Position numbers and translations under genes: made by a program. A DNA stretch of 33,917 bases from a virus: the IMG/VR virus record IMGVR_UViG_3300032893_000206, positions 1 to 33,917 of that record. One strand, 5' to 3'. Under the pieces are notes generated by a model. The model worked only from the letters and a program-made list of their open reading frames with translations. It ran no database searches and had not been told where the DNA came from. This document shows, piece by piece, positions 7,083 through 16,477 of this stretch. How positions within the stretch are numbered: position 1 is the first letter of the stretch; each line of letters starts with the position of its first letter.

Positions 7083-8403
7083 TTTGTTGTAAGTACCTTG
7101 CCACCAAAGCTTGAGCTTGTGGGCTAGTTCCCATCTTTTCAAGAGCTGATAAAAGCGGGTTCATTGCTTTATTTGCAATCGATCCGGCTGCGGTTTGTAA
7201 TCCAGCGACAAATGGGGCGTGATATAACCCACCGACCATCTTTCCGCCTTCATAACCTATCGCTGCTCCTCCTGGACCACCCAATACTCCACCAATAGAT
7301 GCGCCAGCAGCCGCCGGCACTTGTTTAGCGAGCATCGCTAATTTAGAAGGCTTTCCCCCCTTATTGACGGCTTCCATAGAAGAAAAGGATTCCCCTAGTT
7401 TCTCTCTCGCATAAACTTGATTTGCCGCTTTCACATCGGGCGCTGCTTTTCCAAGCTCTTCATTGATATGAGTTTTGATCGCTGACCATTGTCGAAATAC
7501 GTCACGATTATTTTGAACTGATGGCTGAGCCATAATACTGTTGATCGAATCCAAGGCATTTTGAGCCTCTTGAGGCGTGGCCGTTTGCCCTTGCGTAATC
7601 TTTCCTAGAACCGTATTTATGTCATCCATCTTTATTGCTTTTGTCGGATTGATCCGTTCTACATTCTCAGGAGTCAAAGAACTTACGTCATTGGTTACGC
7701 CTTGATTTATCCCGGCTGCTTGTTTTGCTGCTCCTATCTGTTCTCCAGCTTTGTCAACGTTACCGCCAGCCAAAATAGCCCCAGGATCGTTATAAAGCCT
7801 TTGGAAGTTTCTAGCTGGAACCCCTGTCCTAGCTTCTCTTGCCTGTGCAACATCCAAGGGCAATTCATCTGGGTGATTGGCAGATAAACCAGATGCAGGT
7901 ACATAAGATCGCGGATCAACGGCTGCACCCGCCAACATCCCGGCCGCCGCGGAAGCGTAGGGATTTGCTTTCATTTCCCCAAGCTTACCAGCGACATATT
8001 CAGATACAGGCTGTGAAGCTTGCCCTAAAGTCGCGGAGAATCGAAGTGGCAAAGAAGCGATCTGGCCTGCTGTATCCAAAGTCTGTTGAACTGGCCCACC
8101 TTGAGGCTTTGTAAATGGATTGATCCCTTTGAACGGCTGAACCTCTGGACGCGATAAAGCTTGCTGAGCATAAGGAGCTATGGCATTCCCTACGTCACGG
8201 ATGGGCTGTGCAATAGCTTCCATGGTCGCATTAGCCGGTTGACCTTGTGTCTGGCTCGGAACTTTAGCCTGGGCCTGAGATCCGTAGCCATTTTCATAGC
8301 CATAAGAAGTATCAGTAGAGCCAGAATCGGCAGGCGCACCGCTTCCATAGCCGTTTAAGTACCCGTAATCTTCTTTAGGTTTATCTGCCATTGGCTTGAC
8401 CAT
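7072..8403 (-). CDS. Probable internal virion / ejection protein, 443 aa
   Basis: The N-terminal about 60 residues are low-complexity with repeated Y(L/E)NGYGS units. The middle is Ala/Gln-rich and mostly helical. Residues about 345-440 include a glycine-zipper-like stretch (AAGASIGGVLGGPGG, AAIGYEGGKMVGG), common in phage proteins thought to cross membranes. Its place after two other Gln-rich proteins mirrors the run of ejection proteins (gp7, gp20, gp16) in P22-like phages, so delivery into the host at infection is inferred. Two starts are possible, ATG 8403 (MVKPMADK) or ATG 8391 (MADKPK); neither has a convincing ribosome-binding site, and 8403 overlaps the upstream gene by 23 bases. Confidence 0.75.
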   Translation of the reverse strand: MVKPMADKPKEDYGYLNGYGSGAPADSGSTDTSYGYENGYGSQAQAKVPSQTQGQPANATMEAIAQPIRDVGNAIAPYAQQALSRPEVQPFKGINPFTKPQGGPVQQTLDTAGQIASLPLRFSATLGQASQPVSEYVAGKLGEMKANPYASAAAGMLAGAAVDPRSYVPASGLSANHPDELPLDVAQAREARTGVPARNFQRLYNDPGAILAGGNVDKAGEQIGAAKQAAGINQGVTNDVSSLTPENVERINPTKAIKMDDINTVLGKITQGQTATPQEAQNALDSINSIMAQPSVQNNRDVFRQWSAIKTHINEELGKAAPDVKAANQVYAREKLGESFSSMEAVNKGGKPSKLAMLAKQVPAAAGASIGGVLGGPGGAAIGYEGGKMVGGLYHAPFVAGLQTAAGSIANKAMNPLLSALEKMGTSPQAQALVARYLQQNGN

Positions 8404-9493
8404 TCAAAGTCTCTATGAAGTTCGCTATTTGTTCCTTATTGGCCGAATCAAGAATATTAATGACCGAATGTATCTTGCTCATCTTACTGGCAGCACTATC
8501 GGGGGTTTCATTCGGTGAAACTTTGTAAGACTCACTCAAGAGCGATTGACCGGCTAAACCAAAACGGCTTGTAAGCGCTTTATTCAGATTGGAAACAAGT
8601 GCTTCGCTATCTTCAATGACCGATTTACCTGCCTTTGATCCGATATGACCGCCTGTGGCTTTAGCTAGATTTCCGCTCCCAGGGATTGCCGGTCCGCTGT
8701 AATATTTTTGAAGGCTGCTATCGAGATCTTTGAAGCTTTTTTGTAAAAGGTCTACTTGGATTTGTGCTGGCTTCTGTTCGGCTCCTTTATTCGCAATCGC
8801 TTCTGCTCTTTTCTGTCCTTGTCCTCTTTGAAAGCGTGATTCTTCTGCGTTTTGACTTTGTTCAAATTGATTCTGTTGTCTGGCTTGGCTTTGCTGAAAC
8901 TGCTCTTGCCCCATCAACGCTTGTTCTGCCGATAGTTGATCTTTAAGTCCGACATTTAATGTCTGACCATATTTTCCCATCTGAGCATTCTGGCCCATCT
9001 GTTGTTGAAGAGCTTGGATCTTGGCTGCATGGATTCCCCCTATGTCGGGATTGCCTAGGCTATTGACGCTCGTATGAATCGTCCCGCCAGGAGCATGAGG
9101 GTCGATAGAAGGCTGGCCCTGTCCCTGTCCCGGCATCGTCTGAGCTGTCCCTTGAGGGGATTGCATCCCATTAGTCGGAGTGCCGCCACCTACGCCTGGT
9201 TGCTGTGTGGGATTCTGGTTGCTATCTCCCGTCTGCGGCAAAGGCGCTACGGGTTGCTTGCCATTGCCGTATAACTGGTTCATGAGATAGGGGCCACCGG
9301 CTTCAAAAGCCGCTGCTTTAAGTTGTTGTTGTTTATAGTAATTCTCCAAAGCTGAATTTACGCCCTGGCCCATTAACTGAGCGCCAAGTTCAGCAGGTTT
9401 TGGACGGTTATAGATTGCCGCAATCCCGCTTAGATCGGGTTGCTGAAAGCTGTAGTTTGGAACTGTTCGCTGTGGAATTTGAATGTCTGCCAT
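8381..9493 (-). CDS. Probable internal virion / ejection protein, 370 aa, Gln-rich
   Basis: The start at 9493 has a good Shine-Dalgarno (AGGAG about 6 bases upstream). The protein is very rich in Gln, Gly and Pro between residues 75 and 160. A long Gln/Glu helical segment follows (EQFQQSQARQQNQFEQSQ), then a helical C-terminal domain with a Leu/Ser pattern (SLLSESYKV, IHSVINILDSANKEQIANF). It has no signal peptide and no clear homologue. Composition and position between two similar genes suggest an ejection or internal head protein. Confidence 0.75.
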   Translation of the reverse strand: MADIQIPQRTVPNYSFQQPDLSGIAAIYNRPKPAELGAQLMGQGVNSALENYYKQQQLKAAAFEAGGPYLMNQLYGNGKQPVAPLPQTGDSNQNPTQQPGVGGGTPTNGMQSPQGTAQTMPGQGQGQPSIDPHAPGGTIHTSVNSLGNPDIGGIHAAKIQALQQQMGQNAQMGKYGQTLNVGLKDQLSAEQALMGQEQFQQSQARQQNQFEQSQNAEESRFQRGQGQKRAEAIANKGAEQKPAQIQVDLLQKSFKDLDSSLQKYYSGPAIPGSGNLAKATGGHIGSKAGKSVIEDSEALVSNLNKALTSRFGLAGQSLLSESYKVSPNETPDSAASKMSKIHSVINILDSANKEQIANFIETLNGQANGR

Positions 9494-9502
9494 ATTGATC
9501 TC

Positions 9503-10510
9503 CTATAAAAGCGATCCGATACTTCCGCCTGCTCCACTTCCTATCTGATAACCGGCTAAAGCTCCTTTAGGTCCACCCGCATAAGCTCCTATCCCTGCTC
9601 CTGCCAATCCACCCGCCAGACTTCCTATGCCTTGCAATCCATTTCGCTTGCCGTATTGATTCAAGTAGTTTGAGTACGATTGTTGCTGGAGCTGATATAG
9701 GTTTAATTGCTGATTGTAGGCTTGATTGTTGTATTGATTAGATAGAGCATTACTAACATTTGCACCCTGAAGTCCGTATTGCTGATTCATTAATTGGTTA
9801 TATTGATTCGTCGCATTCGCCGTTGAGTTCTGATAGTTCTGCGCCGTCACGCCAGCCAGGAAGTTTTGAAGTCCTTGGTTCTGTTGGAGAGCCGCATTAG
9901 CCAACTGAGAAGATAAGGCAGATGATCCCGGCGCTTGACCGCTCATGGCATTCTGCGCTTGCAAGCTTGGGGCGATGTATTGATTGAAATAAGTCGAGTT
10001 GGACTGTTGAAGCTGTCCCTGTAATTGATTCTGGAACTTCGTATTGGCTGTATTTTGATATTCCTGGGTCTGCTGAAGGGCTTGCTGGACCTGGTATTGA
10101 TCTTGCCCGGAAGCCATGAGCGCCCCGAAGTGAGAAAGCTCGTCCTGAGTAGCATCTCTGCCTAGTGTCGATTGAAAGGCCCCGTTGACCTGATCCTTGA
10201 AATTGCCAGCTTGCGAGAGATATTGCTGCTGCTGTTGGTTGTAGATATTGCTTGGGCTTTGGGAGAGCTGGGTGTAATAGGCCGAAACATTAGCCTTGCC
10301 ACCTGAAAGATTAGCAATATTGGGATCGCTTGAAAGATAGGCGGGCGCCAGTTGGTTAAGCTCTGATTGCGTAGGATTGCGGCCGAATTGAGCTACAAAG
10401 TCGCGGGCGGCATAGTATTCAGCAGCCTGCTGGCCTCCTCCTCTTCCCCCATATTGCGGAAGTTCTGCTAGTGGTGTTTCGCCTGTCGGTGGGTCATAAG
10501 GTGTAGCCAT
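9503..10510 (-). CDS. Probable internal virion / ejection protein, 335 aa, Gln/Asn-rich
   Basis: AGGAG lies 6 bases before the ATG at 10510. Residues about 110-150 read as a DUF4214-like unit (FQSTLGRDATQDELSHFG, then ASGQDQYQVQQ). The Gln/Asn-rich centre (about 150-280) is predicted helical. The C-terminus is a glycine zipper (LAGGLAGAGIGAYAGGPKG, YQIGSGAGGSIGSLL) of the kind proposed to insert in membranes. It is the first of three consecutive Gln-rich genes after the tail genes, matching the place of ejection proteins in short-tailed phages. DNA-delivery function is inferred, not shown. Confidence 0.75.
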   Translation of the reverse strand: MATPYDPPTGETPLAELPQYGGRGGGQQAAEYYAARDFVAQFGRNPTQSELNQLAPAYLSSDPNIANLSGGKANVSAYYTQLSQSPSNIYNQQQQQYLSQAGNFKDQVNGAFQSTLGRDATQDELSHFGALMASGQDQYQVQQALQQTQEYQNTANTKFQNQLQGQLQQSNSTYFNQYIAPSLQAQNAMSGQAPGSSALSSQLANAALQQNQGLQNFLAGVTAQNYQNSTANATNQYNQLMNQQYGLQGANVSNALSNQYNNQAYNQQLNLYQLQQQSYSNYLNQYGKRNGLQGIGSLAGGLAGAGIGAYAGGPKGALAGYQIGSGAGGSIGSLL

Positions 10511-10518
10511 ATATTCTC

Positions 10519-11091
10519 CTATCTAATCCTTCGTGCTGAAATTCTCCCGGCACTTGTAGGCTGTACGCTCCAATTCGATTCCTGTTTAGCGTAAACCGTC
10601 GTAGTTGACGTTAATGACATTCGATAATTTGCTATCGTCATAGGGCCATATACAATGATGTTCCCTGAACTGGCTCCCAATTCCAAAAAATTATCTCCAT
10701 AAACTAATCCTGCTGAATTATTCCCTGAATTAACGCTGATACCGCATCTAAAATCCGAGGAAGTGCCTAACGTATATACAGACCAACTCATCATTACATC
10801 CCAATCGCCAGCCGTTAAAGTGATGCTCGTTGCATCTCCCCATTGGAGAGACGTGGGAAGATTGACGTTTGACCAGTCCTGAGAGATGTATTCTCCGAGA
10901 CATCCGGTGCAGGCATTACTCCCATCAACCACGCCGTTAATCGTCCCACGTACAATATAGGGATATTTGATGTCGTGATAGATGTTGTTCATTTCATCAT
11001 CCAATCCACGCACATCGGGATAGGTGTACTTGGGACCGGCAGCCAGGACCAATGTGGGTAGTATTACTAGGATAATAGGCCAATGTCTCAT
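10519..11091 (-). CDS. Secreted virion-associated protein with signal peptide, 190 aa
   Basis: The N-terminus MRHWPIILVILPTLVLAAG is a signal peptide. The mature start PKYTYPDVRGLDDEMNNIYH is a short helix often seen at the base of trimeric fibres. The remainder is a compact beta-rich domain (DATSITLTAGDWDVMMSW, TSSDFRCGISVN, VYAKQESNW) typical of small phage fibre tips of the TNF/C1q-like class. The start overlaps the 929-residue gene's stop as ATGA (11088-11091). A small fibre or spike role is plausible. As with its paralogous themes elsewhere, the export signal is unexpected. Confidence 0.8.
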   Translation of the reverse strand: MRHWPIILVILPTLVLAAGPKYTYPDVRGLDDEMNNIYHDIKYPYIVRGTINGVVDGSNACTGCLGEYISQDWSNVNLPTSLQWGDATSITLTAGDWDVMMSWSVYTLGTSSDFRCGISVNSGNNSAGLVYGDNFLELGASSGNIIVYGPMTIANYRMSLTSTTTVYAKQESNWSVQPTSAGRISARRIR

Positions 11092-13877
11092 TGCGTCACC
11101 GGCCGCCAGTTGAGATCGTTATAAATTACCCTGTGCCCCATCACCTTCCACGAAGCCGCGGATGAATTGTCCCCCACTTTAAAGTCGTAATACTTGCCAA
11201 TCTTCCCCACAGGAAGTAAGAAATTGCGTTGAATGAGCGAAGCCTTGGAGTCATAGGCTGTCATGGTAAAAGCCGTAGAGACATTAGAATCAAGCGTGTA
11301 GGTATAAGTGAGAGAGGTTGAAGATTCCCCCAAGACGAAATCGGCCTGGATGAATTCCTTCTGAACGAATAAATCATCTGGATTGGGAGTCGTTTCTGAT
11401 CCTAAGAAGGCCTTAGATCGCCAGTAGGAATTGATGTTATTCCCATTATCAGTCGTGACTCCGCCATACTTGTAGACATAGGCCCCATTAGGACTGCCGA
11501 AGTAGAGATTGTTGTTTTCGATTAAGAAGCCATTGGCCGGGATGTCATAAATGCTCCAGGCGCCATTTAAGAGATCCCAATAGAAGATGCGGTTATTCGT
11601 GGATGAGCTTGAGCTAGAAGAGACAGCAAACCAGATCGCATCATTGAAATAGGTGATATAGGCTTTGTCGGCTGCGGAGCCTTCAAACCAGTTGAAAGAA
11701 AAGTCATTCAAAGTAGGCGTTTCTGTTGCGGCTGACAAGTAAAAATCAGCCCTCATCTGCATGTAAGTACCCGTTGAGGCTGCTACAGTTCCATTCTTAG
11801 CTTGCAAGACCCAGGAAGGCGTTGAGGACTGAATGGTAAATGAGCTAGTAGATGCGCGGGTGTAGTAGGTGATTGAACTGATCCCAGTATTTGTGTCATC
11901 CACTCCGAAAGTGCCCCAAGATGTGAAGTTAGGAGCATTGTTAACTGCTGAATAATAAGTCCCAGTTGATCTTGAAAGCATTGTTATGGAAGTTAGATAA
12001 GGCAGCGTAATATCCGCTCCAGTAATCGAGATCGTGGATGCATATTTGGCGTATTGATTTCCGATAGCATTTGTTCCTGTACTTGTTAAAGTGGTCGCCC
12101 AGGGTCCGTTAATACTAGTCGAAGTGTAGAGCGCAAAAGTGGGACTGCTGGCGCTGGTTGACCAACTAGCCTGGAGTTGATAGGTCGAAGAAGAAAATCC
12201 CGAATTGTAAGAAGTGGAATTGTAATATCCGGTCGTAATCGTGCTAGAACCGCTCGTAATATTATCAATACCTACTTGCCAAATGGGTAGACTGTGGAAG
12301 GCCGTGGCATTGTAGACCGAGTTGTAATAGAAACTAATCGACCCCCCCCAAATATAAGAGTCAGATGTCGTAAAATAATAATCTGTTCCCCCTGTTTGCC
12401 CGTGAAGCCTGAATTTGACTCTTTTGCCAATAGTCGGGGTTGTAGGAGCAAAACTTGTTGATCTCCAGGTATTGTCATTGAATATTGTCAAAGCATCTGT
12501 ACTGAGCTGATTTCCTAATGTGTCCGTAATATCAAATGAAAAAGCTGTAATCGAGGTTCCACTAAAATATTGGGCTTCGCTAATCAATGCCATGTAACTT
12601 CCATGTTCTGGAGACATGCCATATCCAACACTGCCTGTGCAGGACCATAGACTTGATCCGTCAGTCCAATTTCCAGAGCAAGAGGACTCAAAATCAGGAT
12701 TCGTCACAGTTCCAGAATTATTCGTATTAAGTGTTATTGAGCTTGGATTGACTGTAAGATTGGAAACAGTCCCATTTGTCCATTGAGTCGAAGAGTTTTC
12801 AATGGCCTGAAAGCTAGAAACAATCACATCTCCAGGGCTGATCGTATAACTCAAATTCGGAATGGGAGTACTTACGCCATTCTGAAAATCCCCTTGGGTC
12901 GTTTGAGTCCAGGCATTCGCCTTCTTCCGGCTGGCAGTTGCTACCGTAGGCGTAATAGGGCGACTAATACGGGTTAAATAGTACCCGTCATAAACATACA
13001 TATGATTGTCCTGGCCACGAAAGAATATCCCCCCTGGGCTTGTATAGGCATTAGCCTGTGCGGTTCCTGAAAACATCGTCCCAGAATCAAAACCCGAAGA
13101 ATTCCAGAAAGCGTCTGAGTTGTCTAGAGTGCCGATTTGGTTAGAGACAATAGTCAATTGCCAATCGTTCTGGCCTGTGAAAGTGGCATACCCGAATGAC
13201 TGATCCTTCCACCAAAAGAGCTTGCCAAAGTAATAGGCAAGGTGAGTAATGCGACTCCCTGGGGAAGCTATTGGCTCTATGAAGGGGCTGGACGGGAGAA
13301 TTCCCGGGGTGAATTGGTTGAAGGCGAGCTGGGCTGAGATGTAGATGGTGTTTTGATTGGTTGCGACACCGGCGACGACAAGCTGTAATGGGGTAAACGT
13401 TGCCATCGTACCTGACGGAGCGCTTGAGAAGTAGATCGTGTTCGCTGACGTGCCATCCGTCTGAACTGGCGTGTCGTTTGAGCTGGAGAAGCAGTAGGCC
13501 TTCCCTTGGGAGTCTGTGCATTGCCAAGTGGCTCCAACCGTTCCTGTTGCAATGGCCACAGGCGGGGAGGCATCATTAACAATCCCATAAAGAGTGCCGC
13601 TAGAAGCCCATATTTGTACATCGTTTCCCCCCGCTTGTTGGAAGTGATAGCCCCCATGGACTCCCATGGTCGAATAAGTGCTGTTTAGGGTCTGAAATAG
13701 CCCGTAACCATCCCTTTTGTAGATCATCCCCCCACCAGGCTGAATATTGACATTTAGGATGTCCTGGGCGAAGCTAGAAGGGATAGCGGCGGGCGAATCT
13801 AGGGTATCTAGACCGCCTCCAAAGTTAGAAACGATAATCTGGTTGGCAAATCCCCATTTAGGCCCTAAAAAGGCCAT
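11088..13877 (-). CDS. Large virion (tail/stabilisation-like) protein, 929 aa
   Basis: The N-terminus contains NFGGGLDTLDSPAAIP and NIQPGGGMIYKRDGYGLF. This pattern is familiar from phage virion proteins that sit after the adaptor and form beta-propeller tail hubs or stabilisation rings (P22 gp10 position). Repeated blade-like strands continue to about residue 320 (IFFRGQDNHMYVYDGYY). Then comes a long insertion of Ser/Thr-rich beta-sandwich repeats (about 350-720). A final part (AYITYFNDAIWFAVSS, RIFYWDLLNGAWSIYD, YVYKYGG) again looks like propeller blades. P22 gp10 is about half this length, so the insertion may be a host-contact domain. The start at 13877 has GGGG about 7 bases upstream. 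It has no signal peptide, unlike its neighbours. Confidence 0.75.
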   Translation of the reverse strand: MAFLGPKWGFANQIIVSNFGGGLDTLDSPAAIPSSFAQDILNVNIQPGGGMIYKRDGYGLFQTLNSTYSTMGVHGGYHFQQAGGNDVQIWASSGTLYGIVNDASPPVAIATGTVGATWQCTDSQGKAYCFSSSNDTPVQTDGTSANTIYFSSAPSGTMATFTPLQLVVAGVATNQNTIYISAQLAFNQFTPGILPSSPFIEPIASPGSRITHLAYYFGKLFWWKDQSFGYATFTGQNDWQLTIVSNQIGTLDNSDAFWNSSGFDSGTMFSGTAQANAYTSPGGIFFRGQDNHMYVYDGYYLTRISRPITPTVATASRKKANAWTQTTQGDFQNGVSTPIPNLSYTISPGDVIVSSFQAIENSSTQWTNGTVSNLTVNPSSITLNTNNSGTVTNPDFESSCSGNWTDGSSLWSCTGSVGYGMSPEHGSYMALISEAQYFSGTSITAFSFDITDTLGNQLSTDALTIFNDNTWRSTSFAPTTPTIGKRVKFRLHGQTGGTDYYFTTSDSYIWGGSISFYYNSVYNATAFHSLPIWQVGIDNITSGSSTITTGYYNSTSYNSGFSSSTYQLQASWSTSASSPTFALYTSTSINGPWATTLTSTGTNAIGNQYAKYASTISITGADITLPYLTSITMLSRSTGTYYSAVNNAPNFTSWGTFGVDDTNTGISSITYYTRASTSSFTIQSSTPSWVLQAKNGTVAASTGTYMQMRADFYLSAATETPTLNDFSFNWFEGSAADKAYITYFNDAIWFAVSSSSSSSTNNRIFYWDLLNGAWSIYDIPANGFLIENNNLYFGSPNGAYVYKYGGVTTDNGNNINSYWRSKAFLGSETTPNPDDLFVQKEFIQADFVLGESSTSLTYTYTLDSNVSTAFTMTAYDSKASLIQRNFLLPVGKIGKYYDFKVGDNSSAASWKVMGHRVIYNDLNWRPVTQ

Positions 13878-13895
13878 TACAGCCCCAAATAGGGC

Positions 13896-13905
13896 TACTC
13901 TAGTA
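13896..13905. repeat. Copy of the 10-base repeat TACTCTAGTA
   Basis: This is an exact copy of TACTCTAGTA in the short gap between the adaptor gene and the 929-residue gene. Other exact copies are at 27941-27950 (opposite strand) and 30965-30974. Near copies with one mismatch lie at 14878 and 30537. It is nearly palindromic around CTAG. The role is unknown. Confidence 0.4.
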
Positions 13906-13912
13906 AGGTTCT

Positions 13913-14689
13913 TTAAGATGCGATCCCGGTAGGACGAATAGTCCTGCCGCCTCCAAAGCGCATAGGGATATCTTGCTCCAAACCAACGTACATCTGTGTG
14001 ACTAAGCTCAAATAGGCATTGGCCTGGGCTCTAAAGAGCCTTGCCTTGGCTACGGTCTCTTGAGTTGGATCTGGCTCTAAGATAGAAGCCGCCACATCCA
14101 GGCCCAAACCCGCTAAATAGGGCAAAATCGCTGTATTCGTAAAGACCGAATTAACCGTAAAAGGCTGATCGGAAGCGTTTACCATGGTCGTATGGGGGCA
14201 AAGGTACTCGACCCCCAATGGATTCTGATTGGAGATCCCTACCGCATTCGTATAGGCCGTCACATCCCCGGCCTGGGGAGTCGGATGCAAGATCAAAGAA
14301 GGACCGGTCTGCGATAAGCCCGTATTATTGGAATTGAGGTCAATCATCACTTCCTGGGGAGTGCCAATCGTGGTAGTCCAATCAATCTGGCTGTATTTGT
14401 CCATGTAATCCTTGGACCGGATGATGAGGGGAATGCCCTTTAAAGTGACCCGCAAGAGCTGAATCGGCATCAGGGTTAAATTTGTTGAGAGCTGATAGCG
14501 ATAGACATTAGCCGTCAAGGCCACATAATCAGTCAGCCGGCAGATCTTGGCTTCGTTGTTCCACCTGTGTTGGGCAAGATCTAAAAAGCTATTGATCTGA
14601 GTTAATGGGTAACGGGTATTAGTCGGATCATTGATAAGCTGTGAAATATAGGCCTGTAAGTCAGCAAGCGTTGTCGGGTAATAACTCAT
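13913..14689 (-). CDS. Probable head-tail adaptor protein, 258 aa
   Basis: The protein opens with LADLQAYISQLINDPTNT, QINSFLDLAQHRWNNEAK, the helical start typical of phage adaptor proteins (DUF6682-type / P22 gp4-like position) that bind below the portal. It then has beta-strands (RYQLSTNLTLMPIQLLRVTL) and a C-terminal helical part with a conserved-looking repeat (LYVGLEQDIPMRF-like: MYVGLEQDIPMRFGGGRT). It overlaps the last glycosyltransferase gene as ATGA (14686-14689) and is followed by the tail-hub-like gene. This places it as the connector gene from which a sugar cassette separates the coat gene. Confidence 0.7.
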   Translation of the reverse strand: MSYYPTTLADLQAYISQLINDPTNTRYPLTQINSFLDLAQHRWNNEAKICRLTDYVALTANVYRYQLSTNLTLMPIQLLRVTLKGIPLIIRSKDYMDKYSQIDWTTTIGTPQEVMIDLNSNNTGLSQTGPSLILHPTPQAGDVTAYTNAVGISNQNPLGVEYLCPHTTMVNASDQPFTVNSVFTNTAILPYLAGLGLDVAASILEPDPTQETVAKARLFRAQANAYLSLVTQMYVGLEQDIPMRFGGGRTIRPTGIAS

Positions 14690-15804
14690 TGAGCCACCTC
14701 ACGAAGCACTCTTAAATAGGTTCTGGCAGTCTTAGCGACATTGAAATCACTCTTAATCTGCGCGTGTGCCCGTTGCCCTATATCCCGGCGCAGCCCTTCG
14801 GCCTCAATTAAGAGCGACAAATAATCCTTCCAATCCTTCAAATCCCTGGCAATAAAGCCCGTTTCGCCATGGCGTATTACTCTAGTGAAATCGGGAAGCG
14901 GTGAAGCGACTGTGGGGATCTTTAGTGCCGAGTATTCAAGCCAGCGCAAATTAGACTTTCCGCGATTGAAATTGTTGTCCTCCAGAGGAGCAATCCCGAT
15001 ATCAAACTTGAAGGAAGCCACAAACTTAGGGTAAAGGTTGATAGGAGCCCACCGGTGAGTCCAATAAGTCTTTTTCCAGGTCTTAAAGCTATTGGGTACG
15101 CCATGGATGCAGTAGAACCAGGCATCTTTGTATTTAGCTAAGACTTCCTGTAAAGCCGGGGCGATCATCTCAAGATCTGAGGAATGGGTAGCTCCACCAA
15201 CCCACCCAATCCTAAAGCGATCATGCTTTCTACCACCTAAGTGCTTCCATTCCTGAAAGTCAATGGAGTTAGGAATGACAAAGATATTGGGATTTTCGTC
15301 TTTGTACATGCCGGCTAGATACGGTGTCGAGACAATTAGTCCATCCGCTTGCCGGATCTGCGAAAGCGCGACTTTCCTAATGCTTGACCCCGGTCTCCAG
15401 GTGTCATAAGCGATATTGGTTGAAGGAATATCAAAGAGATAATCATCAGTTTCAACCAGGAACGGCTTTTGATGCTTGAGCCGCATTTCTTCAAATAGCT
15501 CCAGCGTGTACTGATAGTGAAGCGTCTGCCATACCACCACATCCGACTTCTCGCAAATATCATTGATGTGCCTGTAGACTAGCTCCGTCTTGTTAATGTA
15601 ATCGCGTTCCCAGGGATTCTCTTCCAGGTGGTCAAAGGCAAAAGGGCTACATACCGCCTCTACTCTCGGATGTTGGCGCATGTGCCAGCAGAAGGCCGCC
15701 ATCCGGTAATAGGATTGCCCTGAGACCATGGTAGGGATCATTCCGACCTTGAAAGTCTTAGATCCTAGCCGTGATTCTTTCTTCGATAGTTGCAAGATAG
15801 GCAT
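14686..15804 (-). CDS. Glycosyltransferase, GT4-like (GT-B fold), 372 aa
   Basis: The product has the two-domain pattern of GT-B enzymes. The N-terminal Rossmann part includes FKVGMIPTMVSG and SDVVVWQTLHY. The hinge has IFVIPNSIDFQEW and RIGWVGGATHSSD. The C-terminal nucleotide-sugar domain has KSNLRWLEYSALKIPTVAS then PDFTRVIRHGETGF, where the E-x7-type region and RHGETGF match GT4 enzymes. It should transfer a sugar from an activated donor in the cytoplasm. The acceptor is unknown; virion Ser/Thr-rich proteins or host surface glycans are both possible. The start at 15804 overlaps the GT2 gene by 47 bases, longer than other overlaps here, so a later start such as ATG 15741 is possible. Confidence 0.9.
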   Translation of the reverse strand: MPILQLSKKESRLGSKTFKVGMIPTMVSGQSYYRMAAFCWHMRQHPRVEAVCSPFAFDHLEENPWERDYINKTELVYRHINDICEKSDVVVWQTLHYQYTLELFEEMRLKHQKPFLVETDDYLFDIPSTNIAYDTWRPGSSIRKVALSQIRQADGLIVSTPYLAGMYKDENPNIFVIPNSIDFQEWKHLGGRKHDRFRIGWVGGATHSSDLEMIAPALQEVLAKYKDAWFYCIHGVPNSFKTWKKTYWTHRWAPINLYPKFVASFKFDIGIAPLEDNNFNRGKSNLRWLEYSALKIPTVASPLPDFTRVIRHGETGFIARDLKDWKDYLSLLIEAEGLRRDIGQRAHAQIKSDFNVAKTARTYLRVLREVAQ

Positions 15805-16477
15805 CTTTTAATTTTTTGACCTCTTCAGGATTTCGCATGTTCTCTGTCGTTCCTAAGTTCCTATACTGCGCCAAGGTCTGCTTAGTCGGGACAAACTTAT
15901 AGCCCTTTAAGAAGGCATCCCATTGGAACTTCCAATCATCCAAGCCAATCTTTGAATACTCGCCCTCGTCATACTGCACGTTAGCCGTTACGCCTTTACG
16001 ATAGGCCATCGTTGAATGGCAGATGTAATTCAGGCGATTCTTGATCGCCAGCTCTTTATTGAAAGGGCCAGCGCCGGTCTTACCTTCCATCTGGCCTAAA
16101 GCATCAATCACCTGAAAGGCCCCGTATACAATGTCAGCCTTCTTTAACTCAAAGGCGGCAATCGTATCCCTGGCTCTATTCGGAAGGGCTATATCGTCAG
16201 CATCAAGCACCAGGATGAAGGGAGCCAAAGCCGACGAATTGCCAATGTTTCTGGCAGCGCTCCGGCCCATATTCACGCCCAGGTCAATCACCTTCACGCG
16301 CTTGTCTTGCTCCGAATGCCAATCAGCCAGCTCTTTCGTTCCGTCGGTTGAGCCATCATTGACCACAATGACCTCTAGCTCTTTGATCGACTGTCCGCGG
16401 CACGAAAGAATGGCCTGGGCTAGGAAGGTCTCGGCATTAAAGGCTGGGATGACGAATGAGACGCGAGGGGGTTTCAT
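15758..16477 (-). CDS. Glycosyltransferase family 2 (GT-A), 239 aa
   Basis: This is a classic GT2 enzyme. It has SFVIPAFNAETFLAQAI at the N-terminus, VNDGSTDGT at residues 39-47 (nucleotide binding), GRSAARNIG at 71-79 and the metal-binding LDADD at 91-95. The length of about 240 residues is a single catalytic domain without membrane segments, so it is a soluble transferase. It overlaps the upstream GT gene as ATGA (16474-16477). It belongs to the cassette placed between the coat and adaptor genes. Donor and acceptor cannot be read from the sequence. Confidence 0.93.
   Translation of the reverse strand: MKPPRVSFVIPAFNAETFLAQAILSCRGQSIKELEVIVVNDGSTDGTKELADWHSEQDKRVKVIDLGVNMGRSAARNIGNSSALAPFILVLDADDIALPNRARDTIAAFELKKADIVYGAFQVIDALGQMEGKTGAGPFNKELAIKNRLNYICHSTMAYRKGVTANVQYDEGEYSKIGLDDWKFQWDAFLKGYKFVPTKQTLAQYRNLGTTENMRNPEEVKKLKDAYLATIEERITARI

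Noticed and set aside
13141-13688. Frames of up to 128 codons inside the 929-residue gene
   Set aside because: They are out of frame with the long gene and have shadow-like composition.
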